Source of the DNA: a virus
Reading direction: 5' to 3' (one strand)
Length of the DNA: 50,973 bases
Virus record (IMG/VR): IMGVR_UViG_3300033064_004871
Location: 1-50,973 of that record
Made by a program: the position numbers and the translations under genes. How positions within the stretch are numbered: position 1 is the stretch's first letter; each line of letters begins with the position of its first letter. The notes beneath the pieces are model-generated. The model ran no database searches. It was not told where the DNA came from and saw nothing but the letters and a program-made list of their open reading frames with translations. This document shows, in pieces, positions 1-6,688 of this stretch.

Positions 1-1144
1 AGACTGCATTGCTACGCTGGTAGTACATCTTAGGATAGTTCAGGTCTCTAAGTCTGATGATAGTCGCATAACCAAAGCTATTATTCTCCGGACAGAGAAG
101 TGCTTTATTATACTTCAGACCGTATTCATTAAGCAGATCACCAAATCTATCTGGGGCGATCTTGCCTTTGTACTCAACGACAATCTCACCTGTCATTAAA
201 TCAACGACCTGGAATGCTGAGAAATCTTTTCCATCACCTCTGGCGATGTCTGCAGACATGACATATTTGTGTTCAGATAGCGGATACTTCCATGTCCAGA
301 CATTTCTATCAAATCCTGTTCTTTCAATAGGATTTGCGATAATAGAATGCAACCATTTAAGATCGTCATCGCCTAGAAATGTTTCACCAGATGAAGCAAA
401 ATCGCACAAGTATTCTTGTGCAATCTGTCTTCCTGAGAGATTTTTTGTCTCCTTATCAAACCATGCTTGATCTCTCTCAGGATGCACATCCCAATTAAGC
501 TTGATCGATTTAAACTCATTCTGTTCAGCTTCAGCATCTTTATACAGCTTGTAATACTGACCACCTACACCGTTAGGTGTGGATAGAAGAATTGCTCGAC
601 CACCTGTAGTCAGTGTAGGATACAGGCCTGTCCACAACGTATCGAAATCTCTTACCCATGCTGCCTCATCGACAATGAGCAGTGACAACGCCTCAGAACG
701 ACCTGCATCTTCTGACGTTGGTATCGCCTTAATTGATGATCCATGACTGAACTCAACAAGTTGCTTATTATTTGCAGTGACCTGTGATAACATCAGCCAA
801 GGTGGCAAATTAGTCAGAATCGTTTTGGTTTTCTTGATGAAATTCTGGGCGACTTGCAATTTCGTCGCAATAATCAAGATATTCTTGTCACGCTGAAATA
901 ACGCAAGCCATACTGCGTATGCTGCAACAAGTGTCGAAAGACCCAGCTGTCTACCTTTCACGACAATAACGAATCTATTGTCGATAAAATCTTTGACACA
1001 ATCATCTTGAAATGGAAATGTCTTGAAAGGTATTGTTCCCTTTGTTGGGTGCTGGATCTTGACGTAGTTATTGAAAAAATAAGTTGGATCTTTACCACAC
1101 TTTACAATTTCAGAAACTTGTCTTGATTTATTGACAATAGTCAT
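1..1144 (-). CDS. Terminase large subunit (TerL, gp17-like), C-terminus cut by window edge
   Basis: This is the packaging motor: an ATPase that pumps DNA into the prohead plus a nuclease that cuts the concatemer. Reading from an ATG at 1144, 381 residues are visible and the frame runs off the left edge. The ATPase motifs are clear: a deviant Walker A (KGRQLGLST, residues 63-71, like the T4 type), Walker B LLIVDEAA (155-162, catalytic Glu160) and coupling motif LLSTPNG (186-192). The first acidic motif of the RNase H-like nuclease, MSADIARGDG, follows at about residue 295. The remaining nuclease motifs lie outside the window. Its start overlaps the stop of the 126-aa gene by one base (TAATG), indicating translational coupling. 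No strong ribosome binding site precedes it. Confidence 0.95.
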   Translation of the reverse strand, partial: MTIVNKSRQVSEIVKCGKDPTYFFNNYVKIQHPTKGTIPFKTFPFQDDCVKDFIDNRFVIVVKGRQLGLSTLVAAYAVWLALFQRDKNILIIATKLQVAQNFIKKTKTILTNLPPWLMLSQVTANNKQLVEFSHGSSIKAIPTSEDAGRSEALSLLIVDEAAWVRDFDTLWTGLYPTLTTGGRAILLSTPNGVGGQYYKLYKDAEAEQNEFKSIKLNWDVHPERDQAWFDKETKNLSGRQIAQEYLCDFASSGETFLGDDDLKWLHSIIANPIERTGFDRNVWTWKYPLSEHKYVMSADIARGDGKDFSAFQVVDLMTGEIVVEYKGKIAPDRFGDLLNEYGLKYNKALLCPENNSFGYATIIRLRDLNYPKMYYQRSNAV

Positions 1145-1524
1145 TAGTTATTGACAGTATAGACTGCTCTCCTTCTATAATACGCGGTGCGCTTAGGATT
1201 AAACGAAGACATAGAAATAACTTCTATCTCATCGGTAGATTCACCCTTCTTAAGCTTCAACGTTTCATTTGCTGCAACTTTGTAATCTTTCTTTACTTGT
1301 GCGATAAAGTCTTCAATCAGCTTTTCAGAAATTCTTTCTTGCTCCCGTACTTGATCACGGGCAGGTTTGTCTGTGACAATGTTTGTAATTGTCGTATACA
1401 TCACGTGAATTTCATTGCCAGACATTTTTGTTTTGATTGAAAACGTGGAACTCTTCCCCGTGGAAGATTTTCCAAAAGTTGTATCAAGAATCTGGCCGAG
1501 TGTGTTAATCTGTTGAAAGTTCAT
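1144..1524 (-). CDS. Conserved-looking 126-aa protein directly upstream of terL; function unknown
   Basis: I do not recognise the family with certainty. The protein has a beta-like N-terminal half, a charged helix around residues 55-85 (DQVREQERISEKLIEDF) and a basic, aromatic C-terminus (AYYRRRAVYTV). The ATG at 1524 has a good ribosome binding site, AAAGGA, about eight bases upstream. It overlaps the preceding zinc-ribbon gene by 20 bases and is coupled to terL by TAATG. A position immediately before terL is where T4-like phages carry the small terminase (gp16), but the sequence lacks an obvious gp16-like helix-turn-helix or long coiled coil, so a small terminase is only a possibility; a minor head or neck protein is equally possible. 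A perfect TATAAATA octamer lies about 48 bases upstream of the start. Confidence 0.7.
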   Translation of the reverse strand: MNFQQINTLGQILDTTFGKSSTGKSSTFSIKTKMSGNEIHVMYTTITNIVTDKPARDQVREQERISEKLIEDFIAQVKKDYKVAANETLKLKKGESTDEIEVISMSSFNPKRTAYYRRRAVYTVNN

Positions 1525-1747
1525 TTTGTATCCTTTTAGAATTTAATGCTAACGTAATACGTTCATTTCGATATTTATAAATATCTTCAGCTTGTGGGCG
1601 CCAACCCTTAGACCACTGTTCTCTATTTGCTTCTGCCCATTTCATTGCACAATTTCTACAGCACTTAAAGTGTTTGTAGTGTGTCTGGTCATGCCTGTAG
1701 TCTAATGAAAATTCACAGACTTCACAAAAAAGACTCATGTCATTCAT
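1505..1747 (-). CDS. Small zinc-ribbon-like protein (80 aa), unknown function
   Basis: Short protein with two cysteine knuckles: CEVC at residues 8-11 and CCRNC at 29-33, spaced as in a zinc ribbon, followed by a Trp- and Arg-rich helix-like tail. The start at 1747 overlaps the stop of the Mre11-Rad50 fusion gene by eight bases; a second in-frame ATG three codons later (1738) would give an almost identical product. It ends 20 bases inside the 126-aa gene. Tight coupling between a recombination nuclease and the packaging genes suggests a small DNA- or protein-binding accessory, but this is inference from context. Confidence 0.65.
   Translation of the reverse strand: MNDMSLFCEVCEFSLDYRHDQTHYKHFKCCRNCAMKWAEANREQWSKGWRPQAEDIYKYRNERITLALNSKRIQNELSTD
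1570..1585. repeat. 16-bp perfect palindrome containing TATAAATA on both strands
   Basis: The sequence GATATTTATAAATATC is its own reverse complement. It includes TATAAATA on the minus strand (1572-1579) and on the plus strand (1576-1583). It lies in a coding region of the zinc-ribbon gene. A 16-bp palindrome is expected about once in a window of this size by chance, so the symmetry alone proves little. Confidence 0.6.
1572..1579 (-). promoter_or_regulatory. Candidate gp55-type late promoter (TATAAATA)
   Basis: On the minus strand the octamer reads TATAAATA, the T4 late-promoter consensus. It lies inside the zinc-ribbon gene about 48 bases upstream of the 126-aa gene and terL, with a good AAAGGA ribosome binding site between. 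The placement suits late expression of packaging genes. The octamer is common by chance in AT-rich DNA, so location, not the match alone, supports it. Confidence 0.45.
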
Positions 1748-4700
1748 AATTTACTCTTGATCGTTCGCCGTTAGTCTCTATCACTATCATATTATCAACA
1801 ACATCTTTGATTGCATCAACATGTGAGATAATAACTATCTTCTTAAAATAACCCTTTAAATTCTGAAGTAAACGTGCGCATGCTTCAAGATTACTTTCAT
1901 CGAGTGCACCAAATCCTTCATCGATAATCAACATGTCTGATTTAGGGAGTGATGATATGCTGGTCAGCGCGACACGAATTGCGATTGAAGAAATCATTTT
2001 CTCCATTCCTGATCCGAGTTCAATAATCCTCTTTTTCTCATCATAGACAATGTAGATTTCAATATTGTTTGATTCATCACACTCGATCTCGACTGTGAAT
2101 CCAGATATACCTGTAAGAATTTTGCTGATCTCTGCATTGATCAGTGGCAGATACTTGGCAATAATACTTTGTGGTATTCCTTTCTTTGAGAATGCATTCT
2201 CAAGAAGTGTTAAGACTTCATGCTTTCCAAGAGACTCTTTTAGTTCTTCTATCTGCTTAATTGCGTTGTTGATCTTTTCTTCATTTCTACCGCGATTTGA
2301 CGCAATAACGATCAAATCACGCTCAAGTGCAGAGACTTTATTCTTAGCAGCAATGAATTCTTTGTGTTGGTCTGCAATTCCAGATTTATCTTGAATGTCT
2401 TTCTTTTTTTGAAGTGTCTTAAGCGACTCAACAGCGTCAAATTGCTGGTTCTTCTTTGTTGAAATTCTCTCTTCAAATAGCGGTATGCTCGATTCAGACT
2501 TCAGTTTCTGCTGGATTATCTCATTACTTAGACTTGCAAGCTTACCAATCTTCTCAATCTTTCCCTTGATATCATCTTTGTTGATCTCTTTGATCCTGTC
2601 AGCAAGGATAGTAAGAGTCCTTGCAATAGCATCCTGTGTCTCTTCTTCTGACTTAATAAGACTTTTTCCTTGGTGCGCATCTTTGATAAAGATGCAAGTT
2701 GGATAGCTGTCTCCACACGGAATATCGTCAAGGATCTTAGTTCTCTTTTTAAGCTTTTCAAGATCAGAATTCTTTGTTTCAAGATCTTTTGTATTGATTG
2801 CAAACTTCATCTCAAGATCTTTTAAAGTTTCTTCTTGTTTTCTCAAATCTTCTATGCTGACCGTGCTTTTTACTGCTTCTATCTTCTCGAGCTTTTGTAA
2901 GAAATCCTTAATTGCAGCAATAGTTTCATCTAACTTGTCTTGCAAATCAGTCAATTCGTTCTCAAGACGATTCACTTTTTGCGATGCTGAGGTGATGTCA
3001 GCTTCATTTATAATTTCTGATGATGGGTTATTAATAGATTGTAGCTCTTCTTTTGCGCCATCAAGCAGCGTTGTTGTGTTGTCTGCTTCTTTTTCAAGCA
3101 GACTTTTCTGTTCAATCAATTCATCTCTATTCTTTACAAGCACATCCAGCGTTTGAGTTGTCTTGAGACTCGCCTTAATAGGTGATAAGTCTTGTTTGAC
3201 TTTTTCATGATAGAGATCAAATATTTCAAGATCAAGAAATCTACTCAGTATCTGTTTGCGACTTGTTGACTTTTCATTAATGAACATGTTCATCTGACCT
3301 TGCGGTGCAAGGCATGTGTAGAAGAAATCGTCTGCTGTGCCTATTAGTTTCCTAACAATCTTCTCTGTTTCCCTGCGCTGCTCATCATTTAGGTCTTTAA
3401 GCACATCACCTGTGCTACGCTTCTTAAGTGAAAGCTTTGTTGAAGCAGACACATCAGATTTCTTTGAGAAAACTTTATTGGTCTCTCTCTCAATCTCATA
3501 CACTTCTTCAGCAACAGACATGACTATTTTAGCTTTGCAATCATCTGCATTTGAATTTATGATGTGCAAATTTTTCATCGACCCACGGTCTGATGTGTTG
3601 AATAATGCATATGCAATAGATCCTATCACAGATGATTTACCCGATCTGTTCTTCCCAAAGATCCCTGTTATTCCATTAAGTTTATCAAAATTTATTGAAT
3701 TGCCGGGCCCATAAGAGAATAAGTTGTCAAATTCAAATCGCTTAAGACTCCAGACAATATTTCTTACGACTTCATCATCAATAACAACTGTGTCATAATA
3801 TTTGTCAAATAATGACATTGCAGCTGTGCGACGTCGGTCTTCTATTGACTTAGATTTCAAGTAATCATCAATGATTATCTTCAAAACATTCTTGTCTCTA
3901 ACGTTCTCAGACTTTAACGGTTGAAGTGATGTCGTAGCTTTCTGCTCGACAGTCTCTGACTTCGTTGTAATCTCAGAAAATTTACCTGCTGACTGTGTCT
4001 GTGTGTAGAGAGAACGAACATCGTGTTCATTCACGTCGGCAGGTAATGCGTATCTGATCCTTGCTTTCGGTGTTATTCCTGATAGTTTTCCAAGAGTTTG
4101 TGTAACATCACCTTTCCAATCAATTGTATGAAAGGGCATGTCGTTCTTCACACTAATAAATTTTGTGGTGAAGTTGTTCTTGGTCTTTATGTCCCAAAAC
4201 AAGAAACCTTTATCTACTTCTTCGCCGTAGTTCTGCTGTATTGTCGATCCACAATATGCTATTGTGCCTGCATCGTTGAGAAATTGTTGTTGGTGTATGT
4301 CACCAAGCAATGCAAAATCAAACTTCTCAAATAGATCAATGGTGACTTCACCTTCAAGCTCCATCCCAGAGTCTGATTTGGCGCCTTTTACTGCACCATG
4401 ATAGAATGCAATGTTGATGCTACCCTTGGCAGGTACTACGTCAGGCCATCCGGCAACATCAAATGGTGAGAAGACACACCATTTAAAGCCGTCAATAGGC
4501 GCATCAAAAACACCTGACTGCTTAAACAGACGCAATCGAGGATTGTTCAATGCTGAAATGATAGGTGTGATTGCATCTTGTCGGTCTTTGTTTAGGATCA
4601 GACCGTCGTGATTTCCAAGAATGACGTCAACAGGTGCAATCTTGGTCAGTTCTGTAAACCACCATGATAAGATGTCAATGACCTCAGGTGTTATTCCCTG

Positions 4701-4850
4701 TGTCTTTGAATGGACAATGTCTCCACCGATGTAAATTACATCTGGCTTTTCGACTTTTAACTTCTCAAATGCATCAATAAATGCATCACGATATTCATCA
4801 TGTCGAGCAAGACCACGGAAGTGGACATCAGCAAAATGGGCAATTTTCAT
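1740..4850 (-). CDS. Single-chain Mre11-Rad50 (SbcD-SbcC, T4 gp47-gp46) fusion
   Basis: One 1036-residue frame contains both halves of the recombination/repair nuclease normally made as two proteins. Residues 1-270 form the Mre11/gp47 phosphoesterase, with metal ligands in ADVH (Asp8, His10), GGD (Asp44), GNHD (80-82), His151 and GDIH (Asp184, His186). A linker of roughly 100 residues leads to the Rad50/gp46 ATPase: Walker A GKNRSGKSS (399-407), Q-loop near Gln517, two long coiled-coil arms (about 545-705 and 740-880), a hook at 712-719, signature GSGMEK (947-951 region), Walker B LIIDEG (974-979) and His1010. In T4 the two genes sum to about 900 residues, so nothing appears lost. It would resect DNA ends for recombination-dependent replication. 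The hook has Cys-x6-Cys rather than CxxC. The ATG at 4850 is the only sensible start. Confidence 0.93.
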   Translation of the reverse strand: MKIAHFADVHFRGLARHDEYRDAFIDAFEKLKVEKPDVIYIGGDIVHSKTQGITPEVIDILSWWFTELTKIAPVDVILGNHDGLILNKDRQDAITPIISALNNPRLRLFKQSGVFDAPIDGFKWCVFSPFDVAGWPDVVPAKGSINIAFYHGAVKGAKSDSGMELEGEVTIDLFEKFDFALLGDIHQQQFLNDAGTIAYCGSTIQQNYGEEVDKGFLFWDIKTKNNFTTKFISVKNDMPFHTIDWKGDVTQTLGKLSGITPKARIRYALPADVNEHDVRSLYTQTQSAGKFSEITTKSETVEQKATTSLQPLKSENVRDKNVLKIIIDDYLKSKSIEDRRRTAAMSLFDKYYDTVVIDDEVVRNIVWSLKRFEFDNLFSYGPGNSINFDKLNGITGIFGKNRSGKSSVIGSIAYALFNTSDRGSMKNLHIINSNADDCKAKIVMSVAEEVYEIERETNKVFSKKSDVSASTKLSLKKRSTGDVLKDLNDEQRRETEKIVRKLIGTADDFFYTCLAPQGQMNMFINEKSTSRKQILSRFLDLEIFDLYHEKVKQDLSPIKASLKTTQTLDVLVKNRDELIEQKSLLEKEADNTTTLLDGAKEELQSINNPSSEIINEADITSASQKVNRLENELTDLQDKLDETIAAIKDFLQKLEKIEAVKSTVSIEDLRKQEETLKDLEMKFAINTKDLETKNSDLEKLKKRTKILDDIPCGDSYPTCIFIKDAHQGKSLIKSEEETQDAIARTLTILADRIKEINKDDIKGKIEKIGKLASLSNEIIQQKLKSESSIPLFEERISTKKNQQFDAVESLKTLQKKKDIQDKSGIADQHKEFIAAKNKVSALERDLIVIASNRGRNEEKINNAIKQIEELKESLGKHEVLTLLENAFSKKGIPQSIIAKYLPLINAEISKILTGISGFTVEIECDESNNIEIYIVYDEKKRIIELGSGMEKMISSIAIRVALTSISSLPKSDMLIIDEGFGALDESNLEACARLLQNLKGYFKKIVIISHVDAIKDVVDNMIVIETNGERSRVNYE

Positions 4851-4863
4851 ATACCAATCTTAC

Positions 4864-5163
4864 TTAGAATTTGTAAGATTTACCGGTAAATTTTTTTAAT
4901 TGCTCAATATCATTTCTGATATGAGAGATAATTGAAGCAGCTTCGCTTGTAAGAGTTGCTTCATCGATACAGTCATACACTTCTATCAGTGACTGTATCG
5001 ATTCGAATATGCTGTACTTGATTTCGCCTGAGTCCTGAACATGTCGTTCTACTCTAGGCTCAAATACATCCTGATTACCAGGAATTTCTCTTGAGTGGAA
5101 TAGCGCTTCATCATTCAGGACTTGAATGATCTCTCTGATTTGTTGTTTTAGTTGTGTGCTCAT
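4864..5163 (-). CDS. Hypothetical protein (99 aa)
   Basis: No family recognised. The product is acidic and predicted mostly helical, with no membrane segment and no cysteines. It sits between the primase gene (11 bases upstream) and the Mre11-Rad50 fusion (13 bases downstream), so it is likely co-expressed with replication and recombination functions. It fills its interval neatly and follows the local strand and spacing pattern, which supports it being a real gene. Confidence 0.6.
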   Translation of the reverse strand: MSTQLKQQIREIIQVLNDEALFHSREIPGNQDVFEPRVERHVQDSGEIKYSIFESIQSLIEVYDCIDEATLTSEAASIISHIRNDIEQLKKFTGKSYKF

Positions 5164-5174
5164 GCAACTAATTA

Positions 5175-6137
5175 TCAGATCATTGAGCCACTTTTAATGT
5201 TTGCGATTTTATACTTGAAAGATGTGGTCATATTCCACACTTGCAGGTTTGATTTTGCATAATCACGTTGCTCTTGTGACATTTCTGCAATATCTTTTGC
5301 TGAAGATGTGTCCATGATTGATACATTGCATCCATATTCAGCAAGCAAGTCTGCTATGCGACCAATTTTTCTTGTCATATCGCTGTCGAGACACAGAACT
5401 ACATCAGTCTGATTTGCGGCTATCTTCTTAAAAAGAAGAGAATTCTCAGGAAGTGCTGAACCGAGAAGGCATGTTCCATTTTCTCCTAATGAGATCAGAT
5501 CAAATACACCTTCGACAAGATAGAGTTTCTTGTCCCAGTCTATATCGATATCATTGAAAATAATGCTAGTCTTGTCTGCTGTCGCATTGATGTATCGATA
5601 CTTTGATTTCTTATCAGAAGTTCTGCTTACAAAGTAGTTTACTTCGCCCTCTGTGTCAAGTGAGACAAAAATAGCACGTCCTCTGTGAGAAAAGTCAGGT
5701 GAAACACCAATTCTGTATTTCCAGACTAATTCTTCTGTGATAGACCTGTTAGCAAGATACCTCAAAACAGCCTTGACATCAGGATCACGAGCATTTGCTA
5801 TCAATGGGATTGGAGCATACCCATCAGGTACTTCCACTTTGTGTTCCATCTCAAGTATATCTGCTGATAAGATCTTATCATTCAGATAATTTGACCTGTA
5901 GAAGTCAAGACTTTCTCTTGAACCACACTTCCTGATTATTGGAATCAAAGAATTTCCTTTGCTGCTGCAAACCCAGCAATGGAATTTCCAATTTTCCAGA
6001 TTAACTGCTAATTTCTTTTTTCCTTGCTCGTGACAAAACGGGCAATTAAGAGTGATATCATTTCCATCACGAGAGATACTGCCTTTTCCCAGTATCTTTT
6101 GGATGAAATTAATTCGTTCTGTGTAAGTAGAAGACAC
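5175..6137 (-). CDS. DNA primase (CHC2 zinc finger + TOPRIM; T4 gp61-like role)
   Basis: Primase that would make RNA primers for lagging-strand synthesis. A zinc-binding module at the N-terminus shows CPFC (Cys32, Cys35) and HCWVC (Cys54, Cys57), as in the CHC2 finger of DnaG-type enzymes. A TOPRIM fold follows, with the Glu209-Gly210 motif (YLVEG) and DSD at 251-253, plus Lys281-Asp282. At 320 aa it is close to phage primases and much shorter than bacterial DnaG, lacking a helicase-binding tail of the usual size. The frame begins with GTG at 6137; an ATG at 6141 is in another frame. A weak AAGA-type ribosome binding site lies upstream. A replicative helicase is not present in the window. Confidence 0.9.
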   Translation of the reverse strand: MSSTYTERINFIQKILGKGSISRDGNDITLNCPFCHEQGKKKLAVNLENWKFHCWVCSSKGNSLIPIIRKCGSRESLDFYRSNYLNDKILSADILEMEHKVEVPDGYAPIPLIANARDPDVKAVLRYLANRSITEELVWKYRIGVSPDFSHRGRAIFVSLDTEGEVNYFVSRTSDKKSKYRYINATADKTSIIFNDIDIDWDKKLYLVEGVFDLISLGENGTCLLGSALPENSLLFKKIAANQTDVVLCLDSDMTRKIGRIADLLAEYGCNVSIMDTSSAKDIAEMSQEQRDYAKSNLQVWNMTTSFKYKIANIKSGSMI

Positions 6138-6166
6138 ACATTATCTTATCTTTAGTCGAAGTTAAT

Positions 6167-6688
6167 TTACATTAAAATTGCTGAACGAGCTATAACATAA
6201 GAATCTGCCATATCATAACAACAAGTTTTTAGACTACCTGTTCTAGACTTAGGCCAATCAAATTCTATCTGTTTAGATACCCATTCATAGATCTTGTCTT
6301 TAGTAGATCTTGTCTTGTCTTTATAATCAATCTTAATACCTAGCGAAGATCTAGATTTAATAGCATTGATGAAAATAGGCTCAACATTTAACACATCAAA
6401 ACAAATAAATGAAATTGCGCCATTAAATCTGGCTAATGTGTTTATAGTGCTAGCAGACGACAACCCCGGTCGAAACGCCTGCAAGTTTTGTTCGATCGAG
6501 ACAGCTGTCATTTGATATTTGACATTCAGCTCAATTAGTTTTTCTTTGACAGCAATGCATTTTGCTGAGAATGATTCGATCTTGTCAAGCTTGATATGAC
6601 CTAATTCTACCAGCTTTCCGTCAGATTCTAAAATGCAGTACCCGGTGCATGATGTCGAGATATCAAGACCTAAAGTTCTAGAAGTCAT
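6167..6688 (-). CDS. RuvC-like Holliday-junction resolvase (RNase H fold)
   Basis: At 173 aa this matches the size of RuvC-family resolvases. The RNase H-fold acidic residues are visible: Asp9 in LGLDIST, Glu66 in SIEQNL, and Asp159/Asp162 in YDMADSY. It would cut branched recombination intermediates before packaging, a job that T4 assigns to the unrelated endonuclease VII (gp49), and fits beside the Mre11-Rad50 fusion and primase. Its ATG overlaps the end of the large LamG virion gene by 11 bases, so it is translated from the same message as structural genes. Confidence 0.85.
   Translation of the reverse strand: MTSRTLGLDISTSCTGYCILESDGKLVELGHIKLDKIESFSAKCIAVKEKLIELNVKYQMTAVSIEQNLQAFRPGLSSASTINTLARFNGAISFICFDVLNVEPIFINAIKSRSSLGIKIDYKDKTRSTKDKIYEWVSKQIEFDWPKSRTGSLKTCCYDMADSYVIARSAILM

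Noticed and set aside
162-470. Open frames 162-470 (+) and 373-564 (-) at the left edge
   Set aside because: Both are in other frames of the large terminase gene, whose motifs are clear.
2794-3156. Plus-strand open frames such as 2065-2394, 2794-3156, 3337-3714 and 4098-4334
   Set aside because: They lie wholly opposite the Mre11-Rad50 gene, have Ser/Phe/Ile-rich composition typical of antisense frames, and lack ribosome binding sites and recognisable domains.
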